Shown piece by piece: positions 21,901 to 34,389 of a DNA stretch of 64,000 nucleotides. The stretch's first letter is position 1, and every line of letters starts with the position of its first letter. The position numbers and the translations under genes were made by a program. The stretch is from Sipunculus nudus (taxonomy: Eukaryota > Annelida > Sipuncula > Golfingiida > Sipunculidae), in assembly GCA_026874595.1 (NCBI GenBank), contig CM049316.1, forward strand, positions 15,069,839-15,133,838, given 5' to 3'. The notes beneath the pieces are model-generated. The model ran no database searches, was not told the DNA's origin, and saw only the letters and a program-made list of their open reading frames with translations.

Positions 21901-24461
21901 TTCATTATTTTTTTCAGATAATTAGTTCCTTACCTGTAGGTGGCACTGTCTATTGATTGATGATGATGAAAATTGTAATTGTAAAATTAGGGTGATATAT
22001 ATGGTTATTACGCCTTCCAGGTTTCTTGTTTTGTAATAATCCTGTAATAGTTCAAATATACCAGCGAATCAGGTTTTGGTGAAATTATGCCAGTGTTATC
22101 TCATAAGGTACGGACTGAGCTGGAATTATGGTCCTCCTGGTCTTACATGAAATACCTTTGCTCCAAGACTAAATATTATCCCCCTAAGAGGTGTAGTTCA
22201 TATGAAATCCTATATGGATACATTTTTTTTTATTACCAGCCTTGTTTATACAAACACTGTCAATGCACATGCTGCTGAATGTAACTGCCAAATTTTTGAA
22301 AATATATCAGAACGCCCAAGTGAATATTGATGTATATATATTAAAACTTTGTCAAACATAGTGTGTAATGGCTATTTATCATGTAGGTGTAATGTTCGTT
22401 TTATCTAAGTAAGTTAGGCAATGTTATTGATTAAGTTTGTACCTTTATGGATCATTAGTAGCCTAGTTGGGGAAACATGCATAAATACAATGAGGTTAGC
22501 TTATTTAATTATCCTCCTACCAGCAAGGGTCTAGCTACTATGCTGCCAAAGAACAAGGCAGTTGAACCAATCAGATGACCATCATACACTTGCTTTATGC
22601 AACTTCTGAAACAGATATGTTGCTTTTATTCGACCAACTGTTTATCATTGACAGAAGGGCATAGAGAATCTGACCAAACAAATAAAGCCTTGTAAACCCA
22701 TTCAAGTTCTGGTTCATGTGTTCTCGTACAGTCATCATGTGTACAGTTTACATTTAGTTCTTTAGATTTGTGTGGCAGTTGTGATTTAAGCCCCAGTGGG
22801 TGCAGGCTTGTTCATTATTAATGAAATAGATGCCAAAGCGACTCACTGAAGCAGGGTATTTGGCAGTATAGGATTCAGGTCCTTGCTGGTAGGAAAATTA
22901 TTTTACTGCATGATGTAAATGCTTATAATTCATATTTATATGTCTAGAACCTTACACTTTTGGTGTGGAGTATATTTTTTACACTAAATGAAGTGGTAAT
23001 CCTTGCACTCGAGTATTGTATCTCTTACCAAAGAATTGAAAGCCTTACCTGTACATATGGTTGTAATAATGGTTTTCAAAGTTGTAATGTCACATTTCAT
23101 ATCTATGTAATAAATGCAAGGATTAAACTGAGAAAAATGTACAGCCTGAACGACATTGGGTCAAATGAGACTGACAATGATATCAGACCATAACTCAGAC
23201 TTTGCTTTGTTGGTTTTTTTTTTTCATACAGCATATGCTTAATGGAAGGTTTTGTTATTTATGATATAAAAGTAAGCACCAGTTTATTTCATACTGTCCC
23301 TTTATTCTTACTTCTTGAATATGTTTTCGATTATCCAGGACTTGTTATAATTTTTCCAAACAGAATTTGTTTAAATGATTTCATATATGAATAATGTTTA
23401 TGATACTTGAAATCTCAAATCACCAACTTGTATTATTCTGTCCCTTTATTCTTACTTTTTGAAATTGTTTATGATAATTCTAGACTTGTTAATATTTTTT
23501 TTTTTCATTCGGAATTTGTTTGACTGACTTCAGAAATAATAATGTTTATGATGTTTGAAATCTCAAACCTGACAAACATACAAGGTAGATATCACCAGAT
23601 TTGAAGGCAAGACAATAAATGATGTAATTAATATTATAACATGGGAATTACCAGTAGGCTGTTTTACCATTGTATTATTCTAGACTATCCGATATTATTT
23701 GTGACTTATTAATATATATTGAACAATGCCACACTCACTTGCTTATGAAATACGATATTACTTTATTAGAGAACATAAGATCTCATCATTTGTCAGGAAG
23801 TTTCAACTGTAGGGGAAATTTCCCACCTACTGAGATTCACATATAGAGAACTTTGATTAGCAAATGTGAAATTGAATAATATACCTGCATGCAAGGTTAA
23901 TTATGACAACTTATTCACAATATATTGCTCAGGCTGCCAGGTTTATGCTGTATTTATTGGGGGTTTTCCCCATGGGTCAAATTATTATGAAAGTGTGACC
24001 TGATAATGTACAGTAAGGTCTTGTTTAAGAAGATAAAACGCGGTTCTGACAAATGGCCAATGTATAAAAATGTCAGACTGCAGACGCTATTTTGAAATAG
24101 CAAAGGTGTTATTACTGGTGACGGGGTTTCACATGGTGGATAGTATTGTTATGTATCCAGAAATTGTATGTTTACAACAAGGAGAATGTTTGTGATTATA
24201 TTCGGACATTTAGGCACACGTGTCTGACTGCTGTATGTTTAACATTGGTGTGACATGGTCACAAGGTTGGATTTTCTTAAAGGGTCGTATACAGTTGTTT
24301 CTGATTGCTTCCCTGCACAGTTTCCACTTTATGCTGTCTAAATAAACTCACTCCAAATCATGTGTTGTGTTCAGTATTCCTTATTTCTAATAAAATTTTT
24401 TATTCTAATTTTAGCTGTGAAGGCTTTCAGTGATGATCATTCTACTGATGACATCACAATC
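18908..24461 (+). other. 3' UTR and intergenic DNA
   Basis: Downstream of the SLC7 stop codon. Several AATAAA signals are present, e.g. 19436-19441, but the true transcript end cannot be set. LAT genes often have long 3' UTRs. A near-match to the CTCF core, CCTGTAGGTGGCACT, lies at 21933-21947. No gene, SINE or LTR element was recognised in this stretch. Confidence 0.55.
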
Positions 24462-24502
24462 CATAAACTTTACATGGATTGTACAAATAGTTATTATTAT
24501 TA
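24462..24502 (-). mobile_element. SINE family B tail fragment
   Basis: TTTACATGGATTGTACAAAT and the following TAGTTATTATTAT match the family B tail seen at 5569 and 48730. Only the tail is present. Confidence 0.55.
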
Positions 24503-24869
24503 AAGGGAAATAATCATGAGCTAAATTATAGCTATTCTTTCACACTATCAGTTCAGTTGTGCTTTATACAAATTTCCCAGCAAAACCGTCACAGTACATG
24601 GTCTCATATCCTCGCATACAGCGGTTTAACACCATGTTATGGTTCTGTTAGTTGGTAAACACAGTCTATTAACCATAACAAGGCAGCCTGACCGGAGGTC
24701 CGATTAAGAGGGGCAACACAGTGTTTCAGCCAGCAGTAACATGAATTACAATTTTTGGCCAAGTCAGACGGCATCTCCTGATTGACACGTGTTTTGGCTC
24801 AGTGATGCACAGGGCCCCACGCGCCACTGTTTTTACCATTTGTGTACAGGAGAAAGCAAACGGTTTCAG

Positions 24870-27240
24870 GGCAATATTTTGGCAGGTACAGATTTATTTT
24901 AAAGGGAAGATGGTGATGGTGTGGCGTCGTCTGTCGTCCGTCGTCTGTACGTTAACCCATACTATCTTGAAAACGGCAAGATTAAGCATCACGAAATTTT
25001 ATGCAAAAAATTAGTCATCTAAAAAACTCTATCGGATTTTGCTTATTTTTTGGCTAACTGCATTTTCTTAGATTTTATTATGAAAAACCTTTAAAAATCT
25101 TCTTCTCCGAAACTGTTCAGCCAAATTGTCCAATATTTCACAGAAATTATTCCTGGAACAATCTTTCCCAAGTTTTTTTCGAATGGTTTAAGTTCGGTGA
25201 TTTTTGGCCGAGTTACAGGAAGTTGAACTTAGTCATCTGTCCAAAAAAGCACAGTAAAATTACAGTCTCAGAAACGGCTGGAGCTATCATCACCAAATTT
25301 TATGCCGATGTTGGTCACATGATTCATATCTGAAATTGAGGTATTGGTGGCGCCACCTGCATCGGCCTTTTTGTACGGCGATCATCAGTGCCCGTATCAT
25401 ACTGACGGCTACAAAATACTTCTTCTCTGAAACCATATGGCCAAATTGTTTAATATCGCACAGAAATGATCCTAGGGTAGTGCTTTCTGAAGTTTGTTCA
25501 AATGGTCTCAGTTCAGTGACTTTTGGCTGAGTTATGGGAAGCTGAATTTAATCATATGCCATAACATCCCATTTTAGCTAAGTGGATACAAAGATCTTCT
25601 TCTCAAAAACCACTGGGTCAAATTCTTAAATTTCACAAATTAATTAACCTTAGATATTGATAATTCAAGTTTGTTCAAATGGTTTTGGTTCAGTGATTTT
25701 TGGCTGAGTTATGAGAAGCTTAACTTAGCCATTTTGCTGTATTTTCCCCTATGAGTTCTAAACCTGTAAAACGTTTTTTGACTGAGGCCACTGAGGCAAA
25801 TTTGTTTATTATTTTACAAGATAATCCCCTGAATAATTCTTATAATAATTGTCTTTTATGGTTCCAAAGAATGAATTTTGGCTGAATTATAAAGATTGAA
25901 TTGAGTCATTTTACCATATATGTAAGCTGTGTGAAGCAGATACATCTAGCCTGTCACCAGTTTATCAGCATCCATTACATCATGCCTCTAGACATTTAGA
26001 TTTCAGGTTATCTATGGTTAATATTGACAAGAATGTTTTTTTAAAGCTTTTAAAAAAATGTAGATTTATGATTTTAGATATTCCTCATGCCAGCCATGTT
26101 TACAATCACAGGTATACAGCTCTCTGTGGGTATATAAAGACGGCTGTACATTGATTATAAATAATAGGTATCCATACTCAACTATATTCAAGATTTTGCC
26201 ATCAGTGAGATGTATCTGTATTATAATTTTGCATTCAATATGCATCTGTATTAATTTTTAGCGAACCTGTGAGCTAATGCGATGGTGTGGCGGCATCCGC
26301 CGTCTGTACGACTGCAGTTAGCATCATGAAATTTAATGCAAAAATTAGCAATCTGAAAAAACTTGGCATTTTCCTAGATTTTATAAAGAAAAAGGTAAAA
26401 AAAACTTTAAAAATCTTCTCCTCCGAAACGGTGAAGCCACATTGTTCAATATTTCACAGAAATAATCTTTTATACCATCTCTCTCAAGTTTGTTTGAATG
26501 GTTCAAGTTCGGTGAATTTTGGCCGAGTTACAGGAAGTTGAACTTAGTCATCTGTCCAAAAAGCATACTAAAATGACAATCTCAGAAACGGTCGGAGCTA
26601 TCATCACCAAATTTTATGCCAGTGTTGGTCACATGAGTCATATATGAAATTCAGGTATTGGTAGCGCCACCTGCATTGACCTTTTATTGTACGGGGGTCA
26701 TTGGCCATCTGTACATTAACCCATAATTTCTCAGGAATGGCAAGAGCTACCACCCCCAGATTTCATGCAATAATCTGTCACATATCAAATGTTGTGGGAT
26801 TCAGCTTATTTTTTTGCTATCTGCATTTATTTAGATTTTATAGGGAAAGGCTGAAAAACCTTTAAAAGTTTTCTTCTTGTAAACGGTCAAGCCAAATTGT
26901 TCAGTATTTTGCAGAAATGATCCCAGAGGCAAGCCCTCTCAAGTTTGTTCAAATGGTTTGCATTTGATGAATTTTAGTGGAGTTACATGAATTTGAACAG
27001 TCATTTGGCCAAGTAAGCATACTGACATAGTAATCTCAGAAATGACAGAAGCTAGCATTACCAAGTATTGTGCAAATGTTGGTCACATGACTCATATTTG
27101 AAGTTGCAGATTTTGTGGTGCCAACTACATTGACCGGTTTTTATGGGCAAAAAACTCATAATTTTAGCCTCTTTCAGCTTAAAATGTTTATGATGAAACT
27201 GTCAAGTTGAATCGTTCAATTTTTCAAAAGAATTATCCTA
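24870..27240. repeat. Tandem-unit repeat family 2
   Basis: Repeated units with a CCGTC/GTCGTC-rich head (24925-24950, again 26290-26312). Unit landmarks are CACCAAATTTTATGC, CTTCTTCTCCGAAAC, CCAAATTGTTCAATATTTCACAGAAAT, AAGTTTGTTCAAATGGTT and TTTTGGCCGAGTTACAGGAAG. Copies of the CACAGAAAT landmark are near 25140, 25461, 26457 and 26914. The palindrome GGTGGCGCCACC occurs near 25346 and a variant near 26660. No coding capacity is evident. Confidence 0.75.
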
Positions 27241-27477
27241 GGACATGGTTCTTTCAATCATAACAGAAAAGCTTTTGTTGGTCTTATGGCCATTATTATG
27301 TCTATTACAAACGGAGGACTGCAAAACTGTTCTTCTACAAAATTATTGTTTCACTTATAACTTCTGTAACATTGCACAAAAATTTTTCTTAGGTGGCCTT
27401 TGTTCAAGTTTATCAAGAGTTCATTCAGTGCAGCCAGATATAGGTCAAGAGTTGAATCAGTGCAGCCAAGCACAAGG

Positions 27478-27565
27478 CATGTGATCACCTCATGGGTGAC
27501 ATGTGATCACCTCATGGGCGACATGTGAACACCTCATGGGCACCATGTGATCACCTCATGGGTGT
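27478..27565 (+). repeat. 22-bp minisatellite, four units
   Basis: Four copies of CATGTGATCACCTCATGGG plus three variable bases, in perfect 22-bp register. Confidence 0.85.
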
Positions 27566-27599
27566 CATGCCCCTCAGGGCAGGGCCCCTGCATGAGCTT

Positions 27600-27905
27600 A
27601 TGCAATGGTGTGGCTACTATTTCAGACTTGGCAACAGGCTAGAGGTCAGTCTCGATCAATTTATAGCTTTGGCAGACTGCCAACTGTATCAGATTAGGCA
27701 ACAGGTCAAGAGATCACTCAGTGCAGTAGCTGCATTCTATTTATAATGTTAATGCTCACTGCATCATATTGGCACCAAAGTTCAGCCTTGATCTATTTAT
27801 AGCTTTGGCAGACTGCCAACTGTGTCAGATTATGCAGCAGGTCAAGAGTTCACTCAGTCTAGCCAGGTGTAGGTCATAAGTTCACTCAGTGCAGTACCCT
27901 GAGCC
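27600..27905 (+). repeat. About 135-bp direct repeat, two units
   Basis: TTTATAGCTTTGGCAGACTG followed by CCAACTG, AGCAACAGGTCAAGAG-like and TCACTCAGTGCAG occurs near 27660 and again near 27796. The units are diverged. The flank to 28596 shows only palindrome variants like GGTGTCGCCACC (about 28046) and no gene. Confidence 0.6.
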
Positions 27906-28596
27906 AGCAAATTCGTCACAGTTCACTGCCTTTCTCACCTAAGCCTGGTCAGCACCATGCATCAGACTCAAGGTAATTTTGATGTATTGGCCTGATATTT
28001 TGACCTGTCTATGTGTCTTTGATGGCTTTCTCGTTCACAAGACAGGTGTCGCCACCTAAAATGACTTTTGAACAGTGTATGTGCCTGCTTATTTCTACAG
28101 AGGAATTTGATATATCAGCCTGAAACTGGGCATATGTATATATCTCTGATAGCTTTGTTGTATACAAGACTGGTGGTACCAGCTACAATCATTTTTGTGT
28201 TGTGTGCACCCATGCCAGAATTTCAGCAGTGATGTTTGTGTAATTGTTTCTTATTCCAAATGTTTAGTACTTACATTGTTCATATACATGAGAAGTAATG
28301 ATCCAGCATTGAAGCATTATACCTGGTGTATTTCCCAATGCACAGGTTCGCATTAGGCCTGTAGGCCTTGTTTGTGTTAAATCAACATGCTTTATAGGTG
28401 GTTTGGCCCCTTTAACTAATCTCCTTGGCTCGTGATGGCATGCAGTAGTGTCTTGAGGTTTAGGAATCTGGATAGACTGGCCTAGTCGATGCAATCGTTT
28501 AGACCTTGTGAGTCCTCTAACAGAGCCATCAAACTTACACTTGCTATGTCGCAAGTATTTTAAGCGTTTTAGAAGCAAACGTAAATACTTAAGCCC

Positions 28597-28990
28597 CCCT
28601 ACCGGCTTCTGTGGCTCAGGGGTAGAGCGCAGGACTCAAAGCCGGAAGATCGTGAGTTCGAATCTCAGCCGAGGCGCTGAGGTTTTTCACGGTCGGCCCC
28701 AACCCAGGGTGAGCGCTCTGCAGGCTTAATAGGAAGGTCGTGCCCAACGGCCGTGTTTCACTCACAAACGAGTGCGCCTTTCAGGGGTCCTCGGTGGTAT
28801 GATTACCAACCCGCAGGTGCAGTAGTCACCTGGTTAACGCCTGGATATAAAATGAAAGGAAGCGTGTGATACTGCCCTGTCAAGTAGTCCGAAACCGGAA
28901 TGGAAATCTGCAGATGTACATATACTTAGTTAAGCTAGCATTAAAAAAAATTGAGGCGGTTACCTCCAACCAAAAAATTAAAAAAAAAAA
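28597..28990 (+). mobile_element. tRNA-derived SINE, family A, with target duplications
   Basis: The tRNA-like head is at 28604-28676 with box A TGGCTCAGGGG (28612-28622) and box B GAGTTCGAATC (28655-28665). A body with CCCAGGGTGAGCGCTCTGCA and GTGTTTCACTCACAAACGAG follows, and the element ends in an A-rich tail. The 13-bp repeat AATACTTAAGCCC flanks it (28584-28596 and 28991-29003), a typical LINE-mobilised SINE duplication. It adjoins a family B SINE fragment. A true tRNA gene is unlikely because of the body, tail and duplications. Confidence 0.88.
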
Positions 28991-29003
28991 AATACTTAAG
29001 CCC

Positions 29004-29140
29004 AGGCAGGGCTAGAACCCGAAGAAAATCCCAACCTTGGACGGGCCACTACAACCCACTCTAAAAACAAGGTAGGGATCGAACCCAGGTCGCCAGCAAA
29101 GAGAACCTAGGATTTTACCACTTGAATGACCAAGCCCTCA
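29004..29140 (-). mobile_element. tRNA-derived SINE, family B, diverged
   Basis: Minus-strand tRNA-like head with box B ACCTGGGTTCGATCCC and body GTTGTAGTGGCCCGTCCAAG, matching the 48730 copy. Diverged; the tail end is missing or split by the neighbouring family A SINE. Confidence 0.7.
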
Positions 29141-29239
29141 ACCAGAAAACAAAAAATAAAAGTTAAGATCAAGAAATACAGGTCCTGATTAAATTATCAA
29201 CGAGATCTGAACAAATTCACATTTTGGTTTGTATTCACT

Positions 29240-30875
29240 ATTCTATATAGCAATCACTCTTTGTCCGTCGCCCGTCTGTCCGTCAGGCACAAATCGTAAC
29301 CACTGGACCTGGAATCTTCTAACTTGACATCCATAGAGGTCCATGAAAAATCTCCCTGGAAACCTGAAATTAGGTCTCTGTTATCCATATTCTTCGAGCC
29401 ATGGGGCTCACAAGTACCCCTCTAGAATAATGGAAAATTTGATACAAAAGCTCAAGTATCTGAACAACCAATGCATTGATACTCATGATTCTCATGAAGG
29501 ATATTGATCATGGAGTGTTTCATCAGATTCTGCAGACTGGTGGGGCCACCTGCATATTAAAAAAAAATTTCTTTACATTTTTTGTTCTCTATTTTTGAGT
29601 CCTTAAAAGATGCGGTCCTTTGGTAACAGGGCACAAATCGTAGTGACTGGACCTAGAATCTTATTTCTTAACGTGCAGGGAGGCCAATGAAATGTCTTCT
29701 TGGAAACTTAAAATTAGGTCTTTGGTACGCAAAACCTCTGAGCTATGAGGCTTGGAAGTACCCCCCCCCCCCCCCGAGGACAATTTGATACAAAAGCTCA
29801 AGTATTTAAACAACTAATGCATTGATCCTCATGATTAATTGTAGGGATATTGATCATGGAGTGTTTCATCAGTTTCTGCAGACTGGTGGCGCCACCTGTA
29901 TTTTTTAATTATTTTTTCTCTGTTTCTGAGACCTTTAAAGAAGTGGATGTCTGTTAACAAGGCACGAATCGTAACCATTAGACATGGAATCTTCTTACTA
30001 AATATCCAGGGAGGTCCATAAAAGATCTCTATGGAAACCTGAAATTAGGTCTCTGTTACCCATATCCTCTGAGCTATGGGACTCGAAAGTAACCCCCCCC
30101 CCCCCCAGAATAATGGAAAATTTGATACAAAAGCCTATGTATCTGAATAACTATTGCATTGATCCTCATGATTCTTTGCATGGATATTGATCATGGAGTG
30201 TTTCATTAATTTCTGCAGACTGGTGGCGCCACCTGCATTTGTTCGATATTTTGCGATTTTTTACTCCGTTTTTGAGACCTTTAAAGATGTGGTCTTCAGT
30301 TAACAGGGCACAAATCGTAACCATTAGACCTGGAATCTTTTAACTTGACATGCCAGGAGGCCCATAAAAAATCTTCGTGGAAACCTGAAATTAGGTCTCT
30401 GTTACCGATTTTCTCTGAGCTATAGGGCTCAGCAGTACCCCTCAGAATAACTAAAAATTTGACACAAGAGCTCCAGTATCTGAATACCTAAAGCATTGAT
30501 CATCATGATTCCTTGCATAGATATTGGTTATGGAATGTTTCATCTTTTTTTGTAGAATGGTGGCGCCACCTGCATTTTTTTTAATTTTACGCATTTTTAC
30601 ACAATTTTTATTATAACTTCTAAGATGTGGTTGTCTGTTAATAGGGCACAAATCGTAACCATTGGACCTAGAATCTTCTATCTCGGCATCCATGGAGGTC
30701 CATGAAAAATCTCCTTCGAATCCTGAAATTAGGTCTCTGTGACCCATATCCTCCGAGCTAAGCTTCAGTTGAATGGGGATACAACCTACAAATTTGTCAT
30801 TCAGATGACAAAATTCCTTTTGTGAATGTCTTCTTAGTCAGCTGAGCGTCAAGACCAATGGATCACTTGTTACAA
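29240..30875. repeat. Tandem-unit repeat family 1, five units
   Basis: Five units of about 330-350 bp, marked by CACAAATCGTAACC or a close variant near 29286, 29633, 29965, 30309 and 30648. Each also has GGAATCTT, ATTAGGTCTCTGTTACCC, AAAATTTGATACAAAAGCTC and, in most, TGGTGGCGCCACCTGCAT. The right end GTCAGCTGAGCGTCA near 30838 matches the element at 4572-5845. Poly-C runs near 29761 and 30091 are probably unit-derived. Confidence 0.8.
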
Positions 30876-31104
30876 TTTACTAATATTATAATGTAAGACA
30901 ACAGATTTAAGCAACTGAACAATATATTGGAACTTGGACATATTTTTTGGTGATGAGGGCAGCCGCGTTACCCATGATTTTTGTGGTCAATTTATAGTGA
31001 CTGTATTGTCAGTCCAAAATACAGTGACTGTTTTGTCAGTCACTGGGTCATTGATTGTCTTTTTAAGTTAGTAAGCTAGTTTTATACGGGTGGTGTCACC
31101 TTTT

Positions 31105-31288
31105 TGTAGGATATTGCTAATTTCCAGACAGTTTTTACAGGACACTTAGTTTTATGTTACACCGGCACTAATTGTGTATGACGTCACCACTTTCTGTGGT
31201 TCTCTGTACCCGCCATGTTGGCCAGACAATGGTTGAATTAAACTTCGTTATGTTCCTGGAATTGTCATTACTTGTGTAAAACACGACA
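31105..31288 (+). repeat. 5' LTR, small-LTR Gypsy element
   Basis: 184 bp, with a perfect CRE palindrome TGACGTCA at 31179-31186. A primer-binding candidate TGGCGAACGTATGGGATA begins at 31291, two bases after the LTR. Confidence 0.93.
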
Positions 31289-31544
31289 ATTGGCGAACGT
31301 ATGGGATAGTAGATCGTTGCGGACCCAGAGGCACGAGCTGTCGAACTTTATGGACACTAGCTGTCAGTTCTAGGAGTTGCGCTCTATCACGAGATGACTC
31401 GCGCCACGAGGTCGGCCGTGAGCGATAAACGGTGCATATAAGTGGTGAGTGGTCAAAGAGACTTTATATCCAAGTTGATTTCGTGCTAACTGTACCAGTA
31501 GTCAGATTTTTTTTTTATTGAAGAAACGTAAAGTAACTACGAGA

Positions 31545-32345
31545 ATGGCTCTTTCTGAACTCTCGATGCCCATGTTTGTCCTTGAGCCAAAGGACACAGC
31601 TGGTCAACGGTGGCCACGCTGGCTTGCAAGATTCGATAATTACTTGTGTGCCGCTGGTATTGACAAGGCTCCACGGCAGCGTGCAATGTTATTGCACATG
31701 ATTGGTGACGAACTTTATGGGATTTTTGACACTTTAACTGAGGCTGCTCCTGACACATCAAACAGAAAAACTGTATATGATACAGCTAAGGCTGCACTGA
31801 ATGCTTATTTTGCACCTAAAAAAACCGTAGAATTCGAACTTTTCAACTTTCGTAATGCACAGCAGCAGGAACATGAAGACCTAGAAGGATTTTATGCCAG
31901 ATTAAAGCAATTGTCTGTGAACTGTGATTTTACAAATCCTGAAGCAGAGATTAAATCTCAAATCATACAGAAGTGCGCCATGCACAAATTTAGAGAAGAG
32001 GGTATTATTAAGCCCCAGTTGTCCCTACAGGATTTGTTAAAATTTGGCAGGACATTAGAGGCATCCAAGCGTCAGACAAAACTAATGGAACAGAAGATGA
32101 TGACAAGTTCATCTTGCCAGTCCCCATCAACTTCAGGTGTCCACAAGTTGACAAATAAAACAAGGCCAAGGCATAATGTGAAATCTGCTGGTGCACCATC
32201 TCTTAGTGTTAGGTCAACACCAAACAAGACATGTTATAACTGCGGTGGGAGTTGGCCCCACCCGAAAGGTCGTCGATGTCCCGCCTATGGCAAAAGCTGT
32301 CGAAGCTGTGGTTCTGCTAATCATTTTGCCACAGTGTGTCGAAAG
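31545..32345 (+). pseudogene. Gag part of small-LTR Gypsy element
   Basis: Begins MALSELSMPMFVLEPKD and carries a capsid-like WPRWLARFDNYL...GIDKAPRQRAML region, then two zinc knuckles: CYNCGGSWPHPKGRRCP and CRSCGSANHFATVC. This double-knuckle arrangement is typical of K02A2.6-like Gypsy polyproteins. Fossil part, not a host gene. Confidence 0.88.
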
Positions 32346-32449
32346 AAAAAGTCTAGTTCACGTGTCAGCAATACAGTGATAGTGCTTGACAATGACTCTG
32401 ATTCTGATAGTGACTTAGCTTTAAAGGTGATCACATCTACAAACAAGCC

Positions 32450-32760
32450 AGATGTTATATGGGTAACGCCCACAATTCAAGGTAAAGAGTTGAAAATGGA
32501 GCTTGATACCGGCTCATGCGTGTCTGTTATCAGCCAGTCAGATTTTGAAGCACAATTTCATGATGTTCCATTACACAGTACTACGGACACTCCGAAAACA
32601 TTTTCGGGACAGAAAATCCGACCTGTGGGTGTAGCTACAGTGACTGTAGAATATGGTGAACAAGTGAAGCAGCTAGAGCTGTTTGTAGTTGAGACAGATA
32701 GTCCTCCACTATTCGGTCGAGCTTGGCTGAAAGAAATACAAAATGATTGGCCGGAAATCA
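32450..32760 (+). pseudogene. Protease part of small-LTR Gypsy element
   Basis: A retropepsin-like region with the active-site motif MELDTGSCVSVIS and a flap/terminal PPLFGRAWL block, directly after gag. Confidence 0.85.
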
Positions 32761-32829
32761 AGACAGTACGCCAGATGTCTCTACCCAGACAACAGAAGTT
32801 AACTAGTTTACTCACCAGATTTGACCCCC

Positions 32830-33690
32830 TTTTTGATGGTGATGTTGGTCACATGATTGGGATTCGAGCGCACTTGGATGTAAACAGCTGTGAACAAAAG
32901 TTTTACAAACCTAGGCCTGTGCCCTATGCCATGCGGCAGAAGGTTGAGGATGAACTAGACAGGTTAGTCAGTTCAGGCATTTTGTCACCAGTCAGCCACA
33001 GTGATTGGGCTACACCAATCGTTCCTATAGTAAAACGTGATGGCTCCATCCGCATATGAGGAGACTTTAAAGTAACTGTAAATCCACACTTGAAAGTTGA
33101 TGTATATCCATTACCCAAAATTGAGGACATGTTTGCGAACTTAGCAAATGGGAAGTGTTTTACTGTTATTGATCTCGCACATGCATACCAACAGATGGAG
33201 GTTGATGAGGCTAGCAAAAAGTTCTTGGTTATCAACACGCATTAAGGGTTGTTTAGGTACAACAGACTCTGTTTCGGCATTGCATCAGCGCCAGCTGTGT
33301 ATCAGCGCGCAATTGAACAGGTGTTGCAGGGACTGCCGGGCGTGCAGTGCTTTTTGGATGACATTTTAGTTACGGGACAGTCTGATGAGGAGCACCTGCT
33401 AAATTTGGAACAAGTTTTGCAACGTTTGCAAGAATACGGATTGAAAATCAAGAAATCCAAATGTGAATTCTTCAAATCTAGTGTGAATTACTTGGGGCAC
33501 GTCATTGATGCAGAAGGGCTCCACACCTCTGAGGACAAAGTCAAAGCTATCTTGGAGGCTCCCAGTCCTCAAAATGTGCATCAACTGAGATCGCTGCTTG
33601 GTTTGATCAACTATTATTCCAGATTTCTGCCTATGTTGTCCAGTGTTCTGTACCCACTCAACCAGCTGCTGAACAAGTCAGCACAGTGGC
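32830..33690 (+). pseudogene. Reverse transcriptase part of small-LTR Gypsy element
   Basis: RT landmarks in order: RPVPYAMRQKVEDELDRL, GILSPVSHSDWATPIV, LCFGIASAPAVYQ and the palm motif FLDDILV, then the thumb LRSLLGLINYYSRFLP. Fossil, broken. Confidence 0.9.
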
Positions 33691-33769
33691 AATGGACATC
33701 TCAGTGTGATGAGGCACTCCAGAAAGCTAAGGAAATGTTGACATCCTCCAGGGTACTGACTCACTACGA

Positions 33770-34170
33770 TTTAAATTTGCCAGTAATTCTCGCTGCCGAT
33801 GCATCCGCCTATGGCATAGGTGCAGTCATTTCACACAAAATGAGCGATGGTGAAGAACGCCCGATAGCATTTGCGTCACGAACCTTGAGCAAAAGTGAAC
33901 AGAACTATTCGCAAGTCGAAAAAGAGGCACTGAGTCTGATTTTCGGGGTGAAGAAGTTTCATCAATATCTAGTTGGACGTCAGTTTACGTTGGTCACAGA
34001 TCACCGCCCACTCACAACTATCTTCGGCTCAAAGAATGCGGTACCTGCATTAACTGCTGCCAGATTACAACGCTGGGCATTGTTTCTTGCAGGTCATCAA
34101 TACAAGATCATTTACAAGTCTTCCTCTCAGCATTGTCATGCAGATGGACTGAGTAGGTTACCGCTAAATA
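33770..34170 (+). pseudogene. RNase H part of small-LTR Gypsy element
   Basis: Motifs AADASAYGIGAVISH, RPIAFASRTLSKSEQNYSQ, VEKEALSLIFGVKKFHQYL, TDHRPLTTIF and HCHADGLSRLP are those of the Ty3/Gypsy RNase H domain. Confidence 0.9.
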
Positions 34171-34389
34171 TTCAGCCTGAGGAAGATGACCGTCTTGATG
34201 TTTATCTAGTGTCGCAGTTTGAGAACTGTTTACCCGTCACAAGTGATATGATCAGAGCTGAAACGCGCCGTGATCCAACACTCTCCAAGGTCATGGACTA
34301 TACGCAGAGAGGATGGCCTCCCAAGGATAGTGTTGATGAAACGTTGTTGCCGTATTACTCCAAGCAACATGAACTGTCCGTCAGTCAGG

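Noticed and set aside
27478-27565. CRISPR-like array
   Set aside because: Four adjacent 22-bp units without spacers; a minisatellite in animal DNA.
28264-28578. 104-residue minus-strand open frame
   Set aside because: No family motif and no splice context; overlaps the SINE insertion site.
28604-28676. Candidate functional tRNA gene
   Set aside because: Followed by a SINE body and A-rich tail and flanked by target duplications; a related fragment exists at 18468-18642.
30451-30747. 98-residue minus-strand open frame
   Set aside because: Entirely inside tandem-unit repeat family 1; similar openings appear in other units.
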